Source: Phycisphaerales bacterium
Lineage (GTDB): Bacteria; Planctomycetota; Phycisphaerae; Sedimentisphaerales; Anaerobacaceae
Length of the DNA: 48,178 bases
NCBI GenBank assembly: GCA_020352215.1
Contig: CP070675.1
Location: forward strand, 5,924,877 to 5,973,054
Direction of reading: 5' to 3'
Below the pieces are notes generated by a model. That model saw only the letters and a program-made list of their open reading frames with translations, did not search any database and was not told where the DNA came from. The position numbers and the translations under genes are program-made. The stretch's first letter is position 1. Each line of letters begins with the position of its first letter. Below, piece after piece: positions 1 to 8,185 of this stretch.

Positions 1-1340
1 TATTCGCCTGCAATGTCGCGGTCGAAGGCGGGGGCGGCATACACTTCACCGCCAACGCTACGGGCAGGCTCACTAACTGTACTGTCGCCGACAACGAATC
101 CGTCCACTTTCACACCGGTGGCATCTACCTGGAAACCACCAACACCGTGACCTTAAACTCGTCGATCATCTGGGGCAACAGCCCCCACGGAATTCGCCCC
201 GAAGCCAATCCCAGCGTAAGCTACTCTTGCACCCAGAAGAGCTGGTCCGGCCCTGGCAACATTGGCAATATGGTCAAAGACCCGCTCTTTGCCGGCCCGG
301 GAGACTGCGCCGAAGACTGCAATGACTATCATCTCAAGTCCCAGGCCGGGCGGTATAATCCGTGCGCTGGGCTCGAGTGCGCGTGCGATGACCCCAGTGC
401 ATGGGTAAGGGACGACGTGACGAGTCCGTGTATTGATGAAGGTGATCCGAGCTTGCCCTTCAATAAGGAATGTCGTCCCAACGGAGGAAGAATCAATATG
501 GGTGCCTATGGCGGGACCTGTGAAGCCAGCAAGTCTATGAAGATCCTTGGTGACATCAACCAGGACGGGTCGGTGGACGCGAACGACTTGGATATACTCA
601 GCCGGAACTGGCTTGCGCAGAAGCCGGGAGTCCGGGCCGATATCACCTCCGACGGGATTGTCGACTTGCACGACTACTACTGGGTAGCGACGGATTGGCG
701 GAGTGTGAACATAGTCCCTTACTTGGTGGCCTATTGGAGGCTGGATGAAACCTCGGGCACTGTTGCGCACGAAGAGAGCCGCGATAACCACGCTACGCTG
801 AATAATGGGCCCGTCTGGACAGAGGGCAGGATCAACGGCGCGCTGTTGTTCGACGGATTCGACGACTATCTGGATTGCGGCGCGGTTGACTCGTTTGGAC
901 CGGAGCGGATGACCCTGTCTATGTGGCTAAGGCCCGCCCAGATCGACCGCTGGAGCGGTATCGTCGCGCGCGCCAGTTCCGCCGGTCAGACGGACTATGC
1001 CCTCATGCGGGATCCAACCGGCAAACTGCAATTCACGGTCGGTCAGTCTGACGCCGGACCGGTCTCCGTGCTCTCGACAGCCGAAACCCCCGTCAACGAA
1101 TGGTCGCACGTGGCCGTGTTGTTGAATGGCTCTACGGCGTCGATATGCATAAATGGCCAGCCGGATGCTTCGACCAGCTACGGCGAGAGAGTGTCCCGCG
1201 CAGGATACAGCCTGATAATTGGCTCCAGCAAGCGCATCCCCGACCCGGACCCGCGATGGAACACCTTCTATCCGGGCAAGATTGACGAAATCCGCATCTA
1301 TAGCACGGCGTTGAAATGCGGCGTAAACCCTGGCGATTAG
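1..1340 (+). CDS. Secreted beta-helix / dockerin-like / LamG surface protein (5' truncated)
   Basis: The reading frame (codons from base 3) is open to the left edge, so the N-terminus and any signal peptide lie outside the window. The first visible part is Gly/Asn/Thr-rich beta-helix sequence ending in SSIIWGN, the typical close of right-handed parallel beta-helix proteins of planctomycetes. A dockerin-like pair of calcium loops follows (GDINQDGSVDANDLDIL, then ADITSDGIVDLHDYY; codons about 180-235). The C-terminal ~200 residues are a LamG/concanavalin-like jelly roll: it opens with VAYWRLDETSG, contains GALLFDGFDDYLDC and ends IDEIRIYSTAL. A role in binding or displaying polysaccharide at the cell surface is inferred. 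No catalytic motif is visible in this part. It lies upstream of the pectin-enzyme group, with 406 bases to the next start. Family assignment is firm; function is not. Confidence 0.85.
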   Translation, partial: FACNVAVEGGGGIHFTANATGRLTNCTVADNESVHFHTGGIYLETTNTVTLNSSIIWGNSPHGIRPEANPSVSYSCTQKSWSGPGNIGNMVKDPLFAGPGDCAEDCNDYHLKSQAGRYNPCAGLECACDDPSAWVRDDVTSPCIDEGDPSLPFNKECRPNGGRINMGAYGGTCEASKSMKILGDINQDGSVDANDLDILSRNWLAQKPGVRADITSDGIVDLHDYYWVATDWRSVNIVPYLVAYWRLDETSGTVAHEESRDNHATLNNGPVWTEGRINGALLFDGFDDYLDCGAVDSFGPERMTLSMWLRPAQIDRWSGIVARASSAGQTDYALMRDPTGKLQFTVGQSDAGPVSVLSTAETPVNEWSHVAVLLNGSTASICINGQPDASTSYGERVSRAGYSLIIGSSKRIPDPDPRWNTFYPGKIDEIRIYSTALKCGVNPGD

Positions 1341-1746
1341 ATGGCAACGGCGGGAACATTGAAGAGGCCACGTGAGTCGCGATTGTTCTCTCCCACTAAT
1401 GCCGATGGGAAACACCATGCGCTGTCATTCTGTAACACTTCCGCGGCCGCGGCTCGCAGAAACGCCTGTGCAAACTCCTGGATTTGGTTGCGATTCCTTC
1501 TGACTCATGGCTCGCCAATGGACCTCAAAGCCCTCTGTCGTGGTTGCATATGCGGCGCCATCTCCTGCAGGTTGCCGTTACACCAGACTCAGGATACAAT
1601 GGCCCCCAGAGTTTCGGTTTTTCAACGTACAAAAGAGGCAGCACAATATGTGCATTGTGACAAAAGGCCTTGCAGATCTGGTCTTGGAGTAGGTGTGCAG
1701 GATAATGGAATCGAACATCGGATGTACCCTCGGCAAGTGGCACACC
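1341..1746. other. Intergenic region with one promoter
   Basis: No credible gene is seen here. Open frames on both strands lack codon bias, domain similarity or ribosome sites. The only supported element is the promoter at 1572-1600. No strong terminator hairpin was seen after the stop at 1340. Confidence 0.5.
1572..1600 (+). promoter_or_regulatory. Predicted sigma70 promoter for the MGH1-like glycosidase
   Basis: TTGCCG (1572-1577), a 17-base spacer and TACAAT (1595-1600) lie about 147 bases before the chosen ATG at 1747. Spacing is ideal and the hexamers are close to consensus. The same form recurs ahead of other genes in the window. Confidence 0.45.
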
Positions 1747-3324
1747 ATGAGTAGAAACTGGAAGGTCTCTGTGTCAACGAGACTGGCTCTTTGGGCTTTG
1801 AGTGTTGTCGCGGTTGGGGCAACGAGTGCGAGTGGGGTGCAGCGAGAATCCGACTCAATGTTTATCCTTGACGCAGGCGCCTTCAAGCATCACGTCGACT
1901 TCTTCAACAGCATGGAGCCCGAGAACATAGTCAACCACATCCCCAATCGGAACTCGTGGGCGTGGATGAAAGACAATGTTCCGTTCTTCGAGTGTCCTGA
2001 CAAGAGCTTCGAGGAAATCTACTATTTTCGGTGGTGGACGTTTCGCAAGCATCTGAAGAAGACACCCGACGGTTTTGTTTTCACAGAATTTCTCGACAAG
2101 GTCGGTCACAGCGGCAAATACAATACCATAAGCTGTGCGCTAGGGCATCACATATATGAAGGCACCTGGCTGCGTGACAAACGGTATATTGATCGGTACG
2201 CCCGGTTCTGGTACGTGGGTCACGAGGGTGGCGCGCAGCCGCATTTCCATAAGTACAGCAACTGGGGGACATGGGCGCTTTACCGCAGGTATCTGGTGAA
2301 CTGCGACAAGGCATTTTTGGTGCCTATGCTGGACGCGTTCGTTGACGATTATGAGGCCTGGGTGAAGGAACAGATTCTGGAGAACGGCTTGCTCTGGCAA
2401 TACGATGTGCGGGACGGCATGGAGGAGTCAATCAGTGGTTCGCGACGGATCAAGAACGCACGCCCGCCCTTGAACAGCTACATGTACGCTAACGCGCTGG
2501 CGATATCCAAGGTGGCGGAAATGGCGGGCAAAGAGAGCCTTGCCGAAGAATATGCCCAGAAGGCCGCAAGGCTGAAGCCGCTCATTCACAGGCTGATGTG
2601 GGACGACGAGGCCAAGTTCTTCAAGGTGCGGCGCCCGAACGGTGATCTGGCGGACGTCCGGGAGGAGATCGGGTTCATCCCATGGTATTTCGATCTGCCG
2701 GATCCGGGGTACGAGCAGGCCTGGCAGCAGCTTTTAGACCCACAAGGGTTCAAGGCACCGATGGGCATTACGACCGCAGAACGGAGGCATCCTCTCTTTA
2801 GAAGTCACGGGGTAGGGACATGTGAGTGGGACGGTGCCGTTTGGCCCTATGCGACAAGCCAGACGCTCGTGGGGCTGGCGAATGTGATTCGCAACTATCG
2901 ACAGGATTACGTAGGCAGAAAGGACTACTTTGACGCCCTTCTTACATACGCCCGATCTCACCGGTATCGGGGCAAGCCATATATTGGCGAGTACCTTGAT
3001 GAACGAGACGGCAAGTGGTTGAAACCGGATTCGGACCGGAGCCGATATTACAATCACTCGACTTTCTGTGACCTGGTGATCAGTGGGCTCGTGGGACTTG
3101 TACCCCGGCAAGACAACGCTGTTCTGGTTGATCCCCTGATCCCGGCGGACGAATGGGATTGGCTCTGTCTTGACAATGTGCTCTATCACGGATGCGCACT
3201 CACTATTCTGTGGGACCGAACCGGAGAGAAGTACTGCAGGGGAAAAGGCCTTCACGTCTTTGCAGATGGCGCAGAAATCGCACGATCGGATGAGCTGATG
3301 CGCGTTACGGGTGAGCTTCCCTGA
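1747..3324 (+). CDS. Secreted MGH1-like (alpha/alpha)6-barrel glycoside hydrolase
   Basis: A protein of about 525 residues. Start: the ATG at 1747 gives a clean signal peptide (MSRNWK, then a hydrophobic stretch ending ATSASG). The frame is open further upstream (ATGs at 1693 and 1705), but those would put a long polar tail before the signal. The body reads as the mannosylglycerate-hydrolase-like GH family: an aromatic patch YYFRWWTFRKH, then KYNTISCALGHHIYEG, DGMEESISGS, RPPLNSYMYANALAI, CEWDGAVWPYATSQT and YYNHSTFCDLVISGLVG in order. These are conserved in six-hairpin (clan GH-G-like) enzymes. Length is normal and there is no frameshift. Neighbours are GH28 and PL1 enzymes, so a role trimming glycosides released from pectin or side chains is inferred. 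The true substrate cannot be read from sequence. Confidence 0.85.
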   Translation: MSRNWKVSVSTRLALWALSVVAVGATSASGVQRESDSMFILDAGAFKHHVDFFNSMEPENIVNHIPNRNSWAWMKDNVPFFECPDKSFEEIYYFRWWTFRKHLKKTPDGFVFTEFLDKVGHSGKYNTISCALGHHIYEGTWLRDKRYIDRYARFWYVGHEGGAQPHFHKYSNWGTWALYRRYLVNCDKAFLVPMLDAFVDDYEAWVKEQILENGLLWQYDVRDGMEESISGSRRIKNARPPLNSYMYANALAISKVAEMAGKESLAEEYAQKAARLKPLIHRLMWDDEAKFFKVRRPNGDLADVREEIGFIPWYFDLPDPGYEQAWQQLLDPQGFKAPMGITTAERRHPLFRSHGVGTCEWDGAVWPYATSQTLVGLANVIRNYRQDYVGRKDYFDALLTYARSHRYRGKPYIGEYLDERDGKWLKPDSDRSRYYNHSTFCDLVISGLVGLVPRQDNAVLVDPLIPADEWDWLCLDNVLYHGCALTILWDRTGEKYCRGKGLHVFADGAEIARSDELMRVTGELP

Positions 3325-3809
3325 TTTGTGTGGGAGATAGGTACGCAACCTTCTTTCTACCTGATAAACATGATCTGCTTCCTACAAACCATGTCGGTTT
3401 TCGGGAGCAGGTCAACATGGCCCACCAATCCATTGATCTAATAGCACTTGCAGACGAACCTGCAATGAACACGAGCCGAATTGAGCTTTCCGACCGGAAT
3501 CAAGAAAAGCATGAAACCGCGAGTCCAGCCGTTGATGCGATGACGCGAAGGGTAAGAACTTGAAACTGCGGGGCTTTCCTGGCAGAATACGAGTACTTAC
3601 AATCCGGGGACTCGGCCTGGGTTGTGTGTGCTGTGAGTATACCTGCGAGGATGAGCTTTAACGATGCCGCGGCCGTATTGATCGCCATGCAGCGAGAAGA
3701 CGCTCGGAATCCAGATGGCTGTTCCAGATCGTGATCGACTTTGACAAAGCACCGAGATGACAAACGTTGCGCAAATATCGACGACGCACATAGCTGAAGG
3801 GGCAGTGAA
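3325..3809. other. Intergenic region upstream of the polygalacturonase
   Basis: There are 485 bases with no credible gene. A possible weak promoter is TTTCCT (3575-3580), 17 bases, TACAAT (3598-3603): good -10 and spacing, poor -35. No clear terminator hairpin was seen for the upstream glycosidase. The long leader leaves room for regulation, but no dyad stands out. Confidence 0.35.
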
Positions 3810-5207
3810 ATGAACCAAGTAAAATCGAAAATCGTGACAAGCGCCACCGTCGTCCCGAGGATGGTCGTGTCGGCATTGTTCTGTCTATGTCTGATACTTG
3901 GGCCGATCAGCCAGGTAAATGCTGGCTGGGAGCAGGTTCATGAGATCTTGAGCAGGATTGATCCCCCCGAGTTCCCGAGTCGCGATTTCAAGATCACCGA
4001 TTACGGCGCGGTCGGGGATGGAGAAACAGATTGCACCGAAGCCTTCGAGAAAGCCATATCAGCCGCCAACAAAGCCGGCGGTGGTCGAGTACTGGTGCCC
4101 GCTGGTTCATTCCTGACAGGCTCGATTCATCTCAAGAGCAATGTCAATCTGCACATTTCGAAGGGGGCTGTTGTCAGGTTTTCGGTGGATCCCGGCAGCT
4201 ATCTCCCGGTTGTATATACCAGGTTCGAAGGTGTTGAGTGCATGAACTACTCGCCGCTGATCTATGCCTACGAGCAGAAGAATATCGCCATAACAGGCAA
4301 GGGAACACTCGATGGACAGGCCAGCGATGAGAACTGGTGGCAGTGGAAGAAAACCCAGGGTGATGACGTCAAAGCTCTGCGGGATCAGGGCGAGGCCGGC
4401 GTGCCGGTTAGGCTGAGGGTCCATGGCGGTGGCAAGAAGCTGAGGCCCAACATGATTCAGCCCTACAAGTGCACAGACGTCCTAATAGAAGGGGTGACAA
4501 TCAGAAATTCTCCTATGTGGCACATTCACCCCGTGCTCTCAACAAATGTCACTGTCAGAAAGGTCAGGGTCGTCGGCCACGGCCCCAACAACGACGGCTG
4601 CAATCCCGAATCGTGCAAGGATGTGCTCATCGAAGGTTGCTATTTCGATACAGGAGACGATTGCATTGCCATAAAGTCGGGCAGGAACAACGACGGCAGA
4701 CGGGTGAATGCGGCAAGTGAGAATATCGTGATACGGAATTGCGAAATGAAAGACGGACATGGTGGAGTGGTCATCGGCAGTGAGATGACGGGAGGTGCCA
4801 GAAATATCTTCGCGGAAGACTGTACCATGGACAGCCCGAATTTAGACAGGGCCCTGCGGATCAAGACTAACTCCGTTCGCGGCGGAACCGTCGAGAATGT
4901 TTACATGAGGAATGTGGAGATAGGCCAGGTCGCCGAGGCCGTGGTCAAGATCAACTTCCACTACGGAGAAGGTGACACCGGCAATTATACGCCGACCGTT
5001 CGCAATATCATCTTGGAGAACGTAAGCAGCAGGAAGAGCAAATACGCATTGTCTATTAACGGTTACGACCGCTCGCCTATAACCAACGTTGTCCTGAAAG
5101 ATTGCACGTTCAGCAATGTTGAAAAACCGGACGTGCTTGTTGGAGTTGAGAACCTGGTTCTGAAAAACGTAAAGATCAATGGTAATGTTCTCAACAAAGC
5201 TGGTTAA
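3810..5207 (+). CDS. Secreted polygalacturonase, GH28 family
   Basis: 465 residues. An AAGGGG-type ribosome site sits about 8 bases before the ATG. A signal peptide spans residues 1-38 (hydrophobic core, cleavage after SQVNA). The pectate-lyase-like N-cap ITDYGAVGDGETDCTEAF follows, then a right-handed parallel beta-helix. All four GH28 active-site signatures are present in order: NND (residues 260-262, in GPNNDGCNPES), GDD (Asp283/Asp284), GHG (316-318) and RIK (350-352). The enzyme is expected to hydrolyse alpha-1,4-galacturonan outside the cytoplasm by inversion. The NNDGCNPESC form of motif I is common in bacterial exo-acting members, so an exo-polygalacturonase is likelier than an endo one. 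It faces a pectate lyase that converges from the other strand. It has no dockerin-like tail, unlike that neighbour. Confidence 0.93.
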   Translation: MNQVKSKIVTSATVVPRMVVSALFCLCLILGPISQVNAGWEQVHEILSRIDPPEFPSRDFKITDYGAVGDGETDCTEAFEKAISAANKAGGGRVLVPAGSFLTGSIHLKSNVNLHISKGAVVRFSVDPGSYLPVVYTRFEGVECMNYSPLIYAYEQKNIAITGKGTLDGQASDENWWQWKKTQGDDVKALRDQGEAGVPVRLRVHGGGKKLRPNMIQPYKCTDVLIEGVTIRNSPMWHIHPVLSTNVTVRKVRVVGHGPNNDGCNPESCKDVLIEGCYFDTGDDCIAIKSGRNNDGRRVNAASENIVIRNCEMKDGHGGVVIGSEMTGGARNIFAEDCTMDSPNLDRALRIKTNSVRGGTVENVYMRNVEIGQVAEAVVKINFHYGEGDTGNYTPTVRNIILENVSSRKSKYALSINGYDRSPITNVVLKDCTFSNVEKPDVLVGVENLVLKNVKINGNVLNKAG

Positions 5208-5395
5208 GACGCAGTGTCCCTCATCTGCAACCCAGTGGGGCCGAGGGCAAAACCCGCTTGATTGATCCAATGCTCTATGCCGGATTACGCAGCTACAGCT
5301 GTTTTTCACCCACTATTATCTGGGATCCCATCCGGCAACAGAATCCCGCCGATGTTGTGGAGAGCAAATAAGGGCCGAATCTTTGGGCTGCAGAC

Positions 5396-6967
5396 TCATC
5401 GTTGCCCAATAGGTGGCTCCGGCGGCAGCGGATCGCCCTGTCTTACCCAAAGCCAGTCCAGAGCCATGCGCGCCAAGTCACTGATTGATATCACACCGTC
5501 AGCGTCAAAATCGCACTTCGGATCATAGCATGCCGTGCCGGAAGCACAGGAATAATGCTCGGCGAATTCTGAAAAGTCATCAAAATCAACCGTGTCATCA
5601 CAATCGAGGTCTGACCCGACCGGCATCGGCTCGCCCAGTGGGATCCAATTGATGTACTCCTCAATATTGGTGTAGCCGTCGCCGTCGCGGTCACCGTTGC
5701 CGTCGCTCGGATCGTGCGGATCGAGGCAGCACGCCAGCTCCCAATCGTCGGGCATACCGTCGTGGTCGGTATCCGCTGGTGGAATGGTGGACTCCAGTTC
5801 GGGCCAGCCGCCGACTTCGGCCTCGTCGTCGATAATACCGCCCGTCCCATTTATCACATCATTCACTACGCGAGCGTCCACCGCGTCACGTTCTGGGAGT
5901 GTTGCGCCGGCACCAGCCAGGACCGCCTCGTAGGCCGTCAGCGCGCCGTCGGTATAGACCGGCGCGACGGGAATCGGACTCGATTGCATGTATGCATCCC
6001 TTTGCGGCCAGTCAAAACCATCAAATCGAACCAGGCTCCAGGGATCCGACGGATGACTGCCGTTCATCCAATTATCGTCGAAATACGCCCGGCTGTAGGT
6101 ACACTGTTCCCGGAAGGCCCAGTCGTTCGAGGAGTCGGGGCCTTGTTTATAATAGTTGCTCACAAAATTCATACTCGTGATACTGTCTGAATCCGCATTA
6201 TACCCCGCATACGAACCACCCCAGTTGTAGACGACGTTGTTACGGAAATCGAAAATCAGACCTTCGGCGTCTTCGATGAAGCTATTATAATTACCCGGGC
6301 GGGGACTTCGGCCTCTATGATGTGCATAAAGATTATGATGAAAGGTATACCCGTTGCCCCAGCCGCCTCGGATCAAGGAACCATAACCGTGGCACCCCTT
6401 GTCGTGAAGTGAGCAGTTCAGACTCTCAGCAATCATGCACCACTGGACTGTAACATTGCCCAACTGATCGCCCCTGGCAGCGACCGAAAGCGTTTCATCT
6501 ACGCCCCAGCTCGACGAGCAGTGGTCAATGATGATGCTCCGGCCCTCCGAGACCCACACACTATCCAGTTCCAGTCCCTCATTGTCACCGGGCCGAAACC
6601 GCATATAGCGGACAATCACGTGATGAGCTGAGACCCGAAAACCATAATTCTTAAGACATACCCCGCCACCTGGGGCGGTCTGGCCCGCGATCGTAATGTA
6701 CGAATTCCGAATCGTCAAAGTGGACCGCAGCTCAATGTTACCCGAGACGCGAAAGACGACAATCCTGGGTCCACTGGCGTCGATGGCCGCCCTCAGGCTG
6801 CCGGGGCCATTGTCATTAAGGTTGGTGACTTCGATGACCCGCCCGCCGCGACCGCCTACACTCGCCGCACCGTAACCTTCAGCGCCGGGAAAGGCCGGTT
6901 GACCCCAGGCACTGCTCAACGCCAACAACACGGACAGAAAACAGCTGCAAATATCAATATTTCTCAT
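5396..6967 (-). CDS. Secreted PL1-like pectate lyase with TSP3 and dockerin-like C-terminus
   Basis: 523 residues. A signal peptide (MRNIDIC, hydrophobic core, cleavage near SSAWG) is followed by QPAFPGAEGYGA, the classic N-terminus of the bacterial PL1 pectate-lyase group. Then come RGGRVIEVTNLNDNGPGSLR and beta-helix rungs with IIIDHCSSSWGVDE, a region that carries calcium- and substrate-binding residues in this family. After the catalytic part (to about residue 395) comes a thrombospondin type-3 calcium repeat (DTDHDGMPDDWE and GDRDGDGYTNIEEYI). Two dockerin-like loops follow (DLDCDDTVDFDDF and CDFDADGVISISDL). The enzyme cleaves polygalacturonate by beta-elimination. An AAGGA lies very close to the ATG, an unusual but unavoidable spacing. 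It converges on the GH28 gene, with 188 bases between the stops. Confidence 0.9.
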   Translation of the reverse strand: MRNIDICSCFLSVLLALSSAWGQPAFPGAEGYGAASVGGRGGRVIEVTNLNDNGPGSLRAAIDASGPRIVVFRVSGNIELRSTLTIRNSYITIAGQTAPGGGVCLKNYGFRVSAHHVIVRYMRFRPGDNEGLELDSVWVSEGRSIIIDHCSSSWGVDETLSVAARGDQLGNVTVQWCMIAESLNCSLHDKGCHGYGSLIRGGWGNGYTFHHNLYAHHRGRSPRPGNYNSFIEDAEGLIFDFRNNVVYNWGGSYAGYNADSDSITSMNFVSNYYKQGPDSSNDWAFREQCTYSRAYFDDNWMNGSHPSDPWSLVRFDGFDWPQRDAYMQSSPIPVAPVYTDGALTAYEAVLAGAGATLPERDAVDARVVNDVINGTGGIIDDEAEVGGWPELESTIPPADTDHDGMPDDWELACCLDPHDPSDGNGDRDGDGYTNIEEYINWIPLGEPMPVGSDLDCDDTVDFDDFSEFAEHYSCASGTACYDPKCDFDADGVISISDLARMALDWLWVRQGDPLPPEPPIGQR

Positions 6968-7203
6968 ATCCTTGCTTGAAAAAGTCTGTTCGGCAAAAGC
7001 TCATGCCTTTTCATCTCTGCTGGCCACCCGTTGCCGGCAGAAGAAACGATTCATTCCATATAACAATGGGGATTGCGTACGTGCGGGCGGGTTAACGGGG
7101 CAACCTTCTTCTGAGGGTGTTACCGATGAACCGTTGTATCGCTACGAGTCGCTGAATCAGAACAACACGCTGTACTCAATCACTGGCTCGTCGAATTATC
7201 TTA

Positions 7204-7974
7204 CTAAGGCTCGATCAGTTTGAAGACTGTGTAATAGAACGTCTTGAAGTGTATCATGCCATATTCATACTGATCCCAAACTTCATGCTTGAAAACATAA
7301 TCATTGTTACAAAGAACCACATGACCGTCACTGAACAAAGCGTTAACGGCATCGGTCTTTCGCCTCTTGTGACTGATGTGCTCTCTCCGTCTAATGGTAT
7401 CCGTCATAAATGGGATGTGTGGATCCAGACGGTCTATTCTCTTGGCAGGGTGCTCCGGCGCCTGTATGGAACTGTCCATGGGAGACTTCGGGTCTGTAGG
7501 AAAATACGTATATCCCATGCGCACCCACTGATTATGTCCCTGCCCATCCTCATTGTTGTATCTCTGGGGCAACGTACCCCACGGCTTGGGGTCGTTATAT
7601 GATTCAAACCTGTACAAGCTTAAGATGTTGGATGGGCAATAAAATACCTTCGGATCGGCAACACAACCCGCCTCATACAGACAGGCCACCTTCATGGCTA
7701 TAGGCTTGCTGGCAGCATCCAACCATTCAGGTTCACTCCGGTACAAAGCATACGGGTGCATTTCGTCGCCGTAGTATGGCAATGAGTTCTCATAGTCCGC
7801 AGCATAAGCCTGAATGGCCACACCAACCTGTTTCAATTGGTTTGAGCAAACCACTCGCTTGGCGGTCTCTTTGGCTCTGCTCAGGGCGGGCATCAGAATT
7901 GCCATCAACAGGGCGATTATCGCGATCACCACGAGCAATTCGATCAAGGTGAAACCTGTTCTTCTCATCTTCAT
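7204..7974 (-). CDS. Type II/IV pseudopilin-like protein with H-X9-DG end
   Basis: 256 residues from the ATG at 7974. The frame is open further upstream, but an AAAGGGA ribosome site sits 7 bases before this ATG, which directly precedes the prepilin leader [20 protein letters not shown]. The leader has the G/F cleavage site, Glu5 and the long hydrophobic helix. The region after the helix ([19 protein letters not shown]) is typical of planctomycetal pseudopilins. The C-terminal NALFSDGHV matches the H-X9-DG motif region of this large paralogous group. These proteins are processed by a prepilin peptidase and sit in the envelope. Their function in planctomycetes is largely unknown, and many genomes have dozens of copies. 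It is followed on the same strand by no close operon partner, and its upstream neighbour lies 211 bases away. Confidence 0.9.
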   Translation of the reverse strand: MKMRRTGFTLIELLVVIAIIALLMAILMPALSRAKETAKRVVCSNQLKQVGVAIQAYAADYENSLPYYGDEMHPYALYRSEPEWLDAASKPIAMKVACLYEAGCVADPKVFYCPSNILSLYRFESYNDPKPWGTLPQRYNNEDGQGHNQWVRMGYTYFPTDPKSPMDSSIQAPEHPAKRIDRLDPHIPFMTDTIRRREHISHKRRKTDAVNALFSDGHVVLCNNDYVFKHEVWDQYEYGMIHFKTFYYTVFKLIEP

Positions 7975-8185
7975 AACACAATCCCTTTGGCCCGTAAGGA
8001 CGAATCGGGCGATATCTTCCTCACCTGCGCTGACGATCAACCTTTATGTGCAACGACAGCAAACGTCAGACGGGTGGCTATTCTCCCTTATTTCCCGCAT
8101 GGAAACAAGCATCGATTGCCACAACCGGCAGCCCTTCAACTATCATCCAACCATTTGTCTACTGAGCGAAGAGTATCGCCGACTC

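Noticed and set aside
153..791. A 212-codon minus-strand frame opposite the beta-helix/LamG gene
   Set aside because: It mirrors a well-supported coding strand, has no ribosome site or domain, and its composition is that of a shadow.
5290..5306. CAGC, four bases, GCTG then five T, a possible terminator between GH28 and PL1
   Set aside because: The stem is only four base pairs, too weak to call a terminator.
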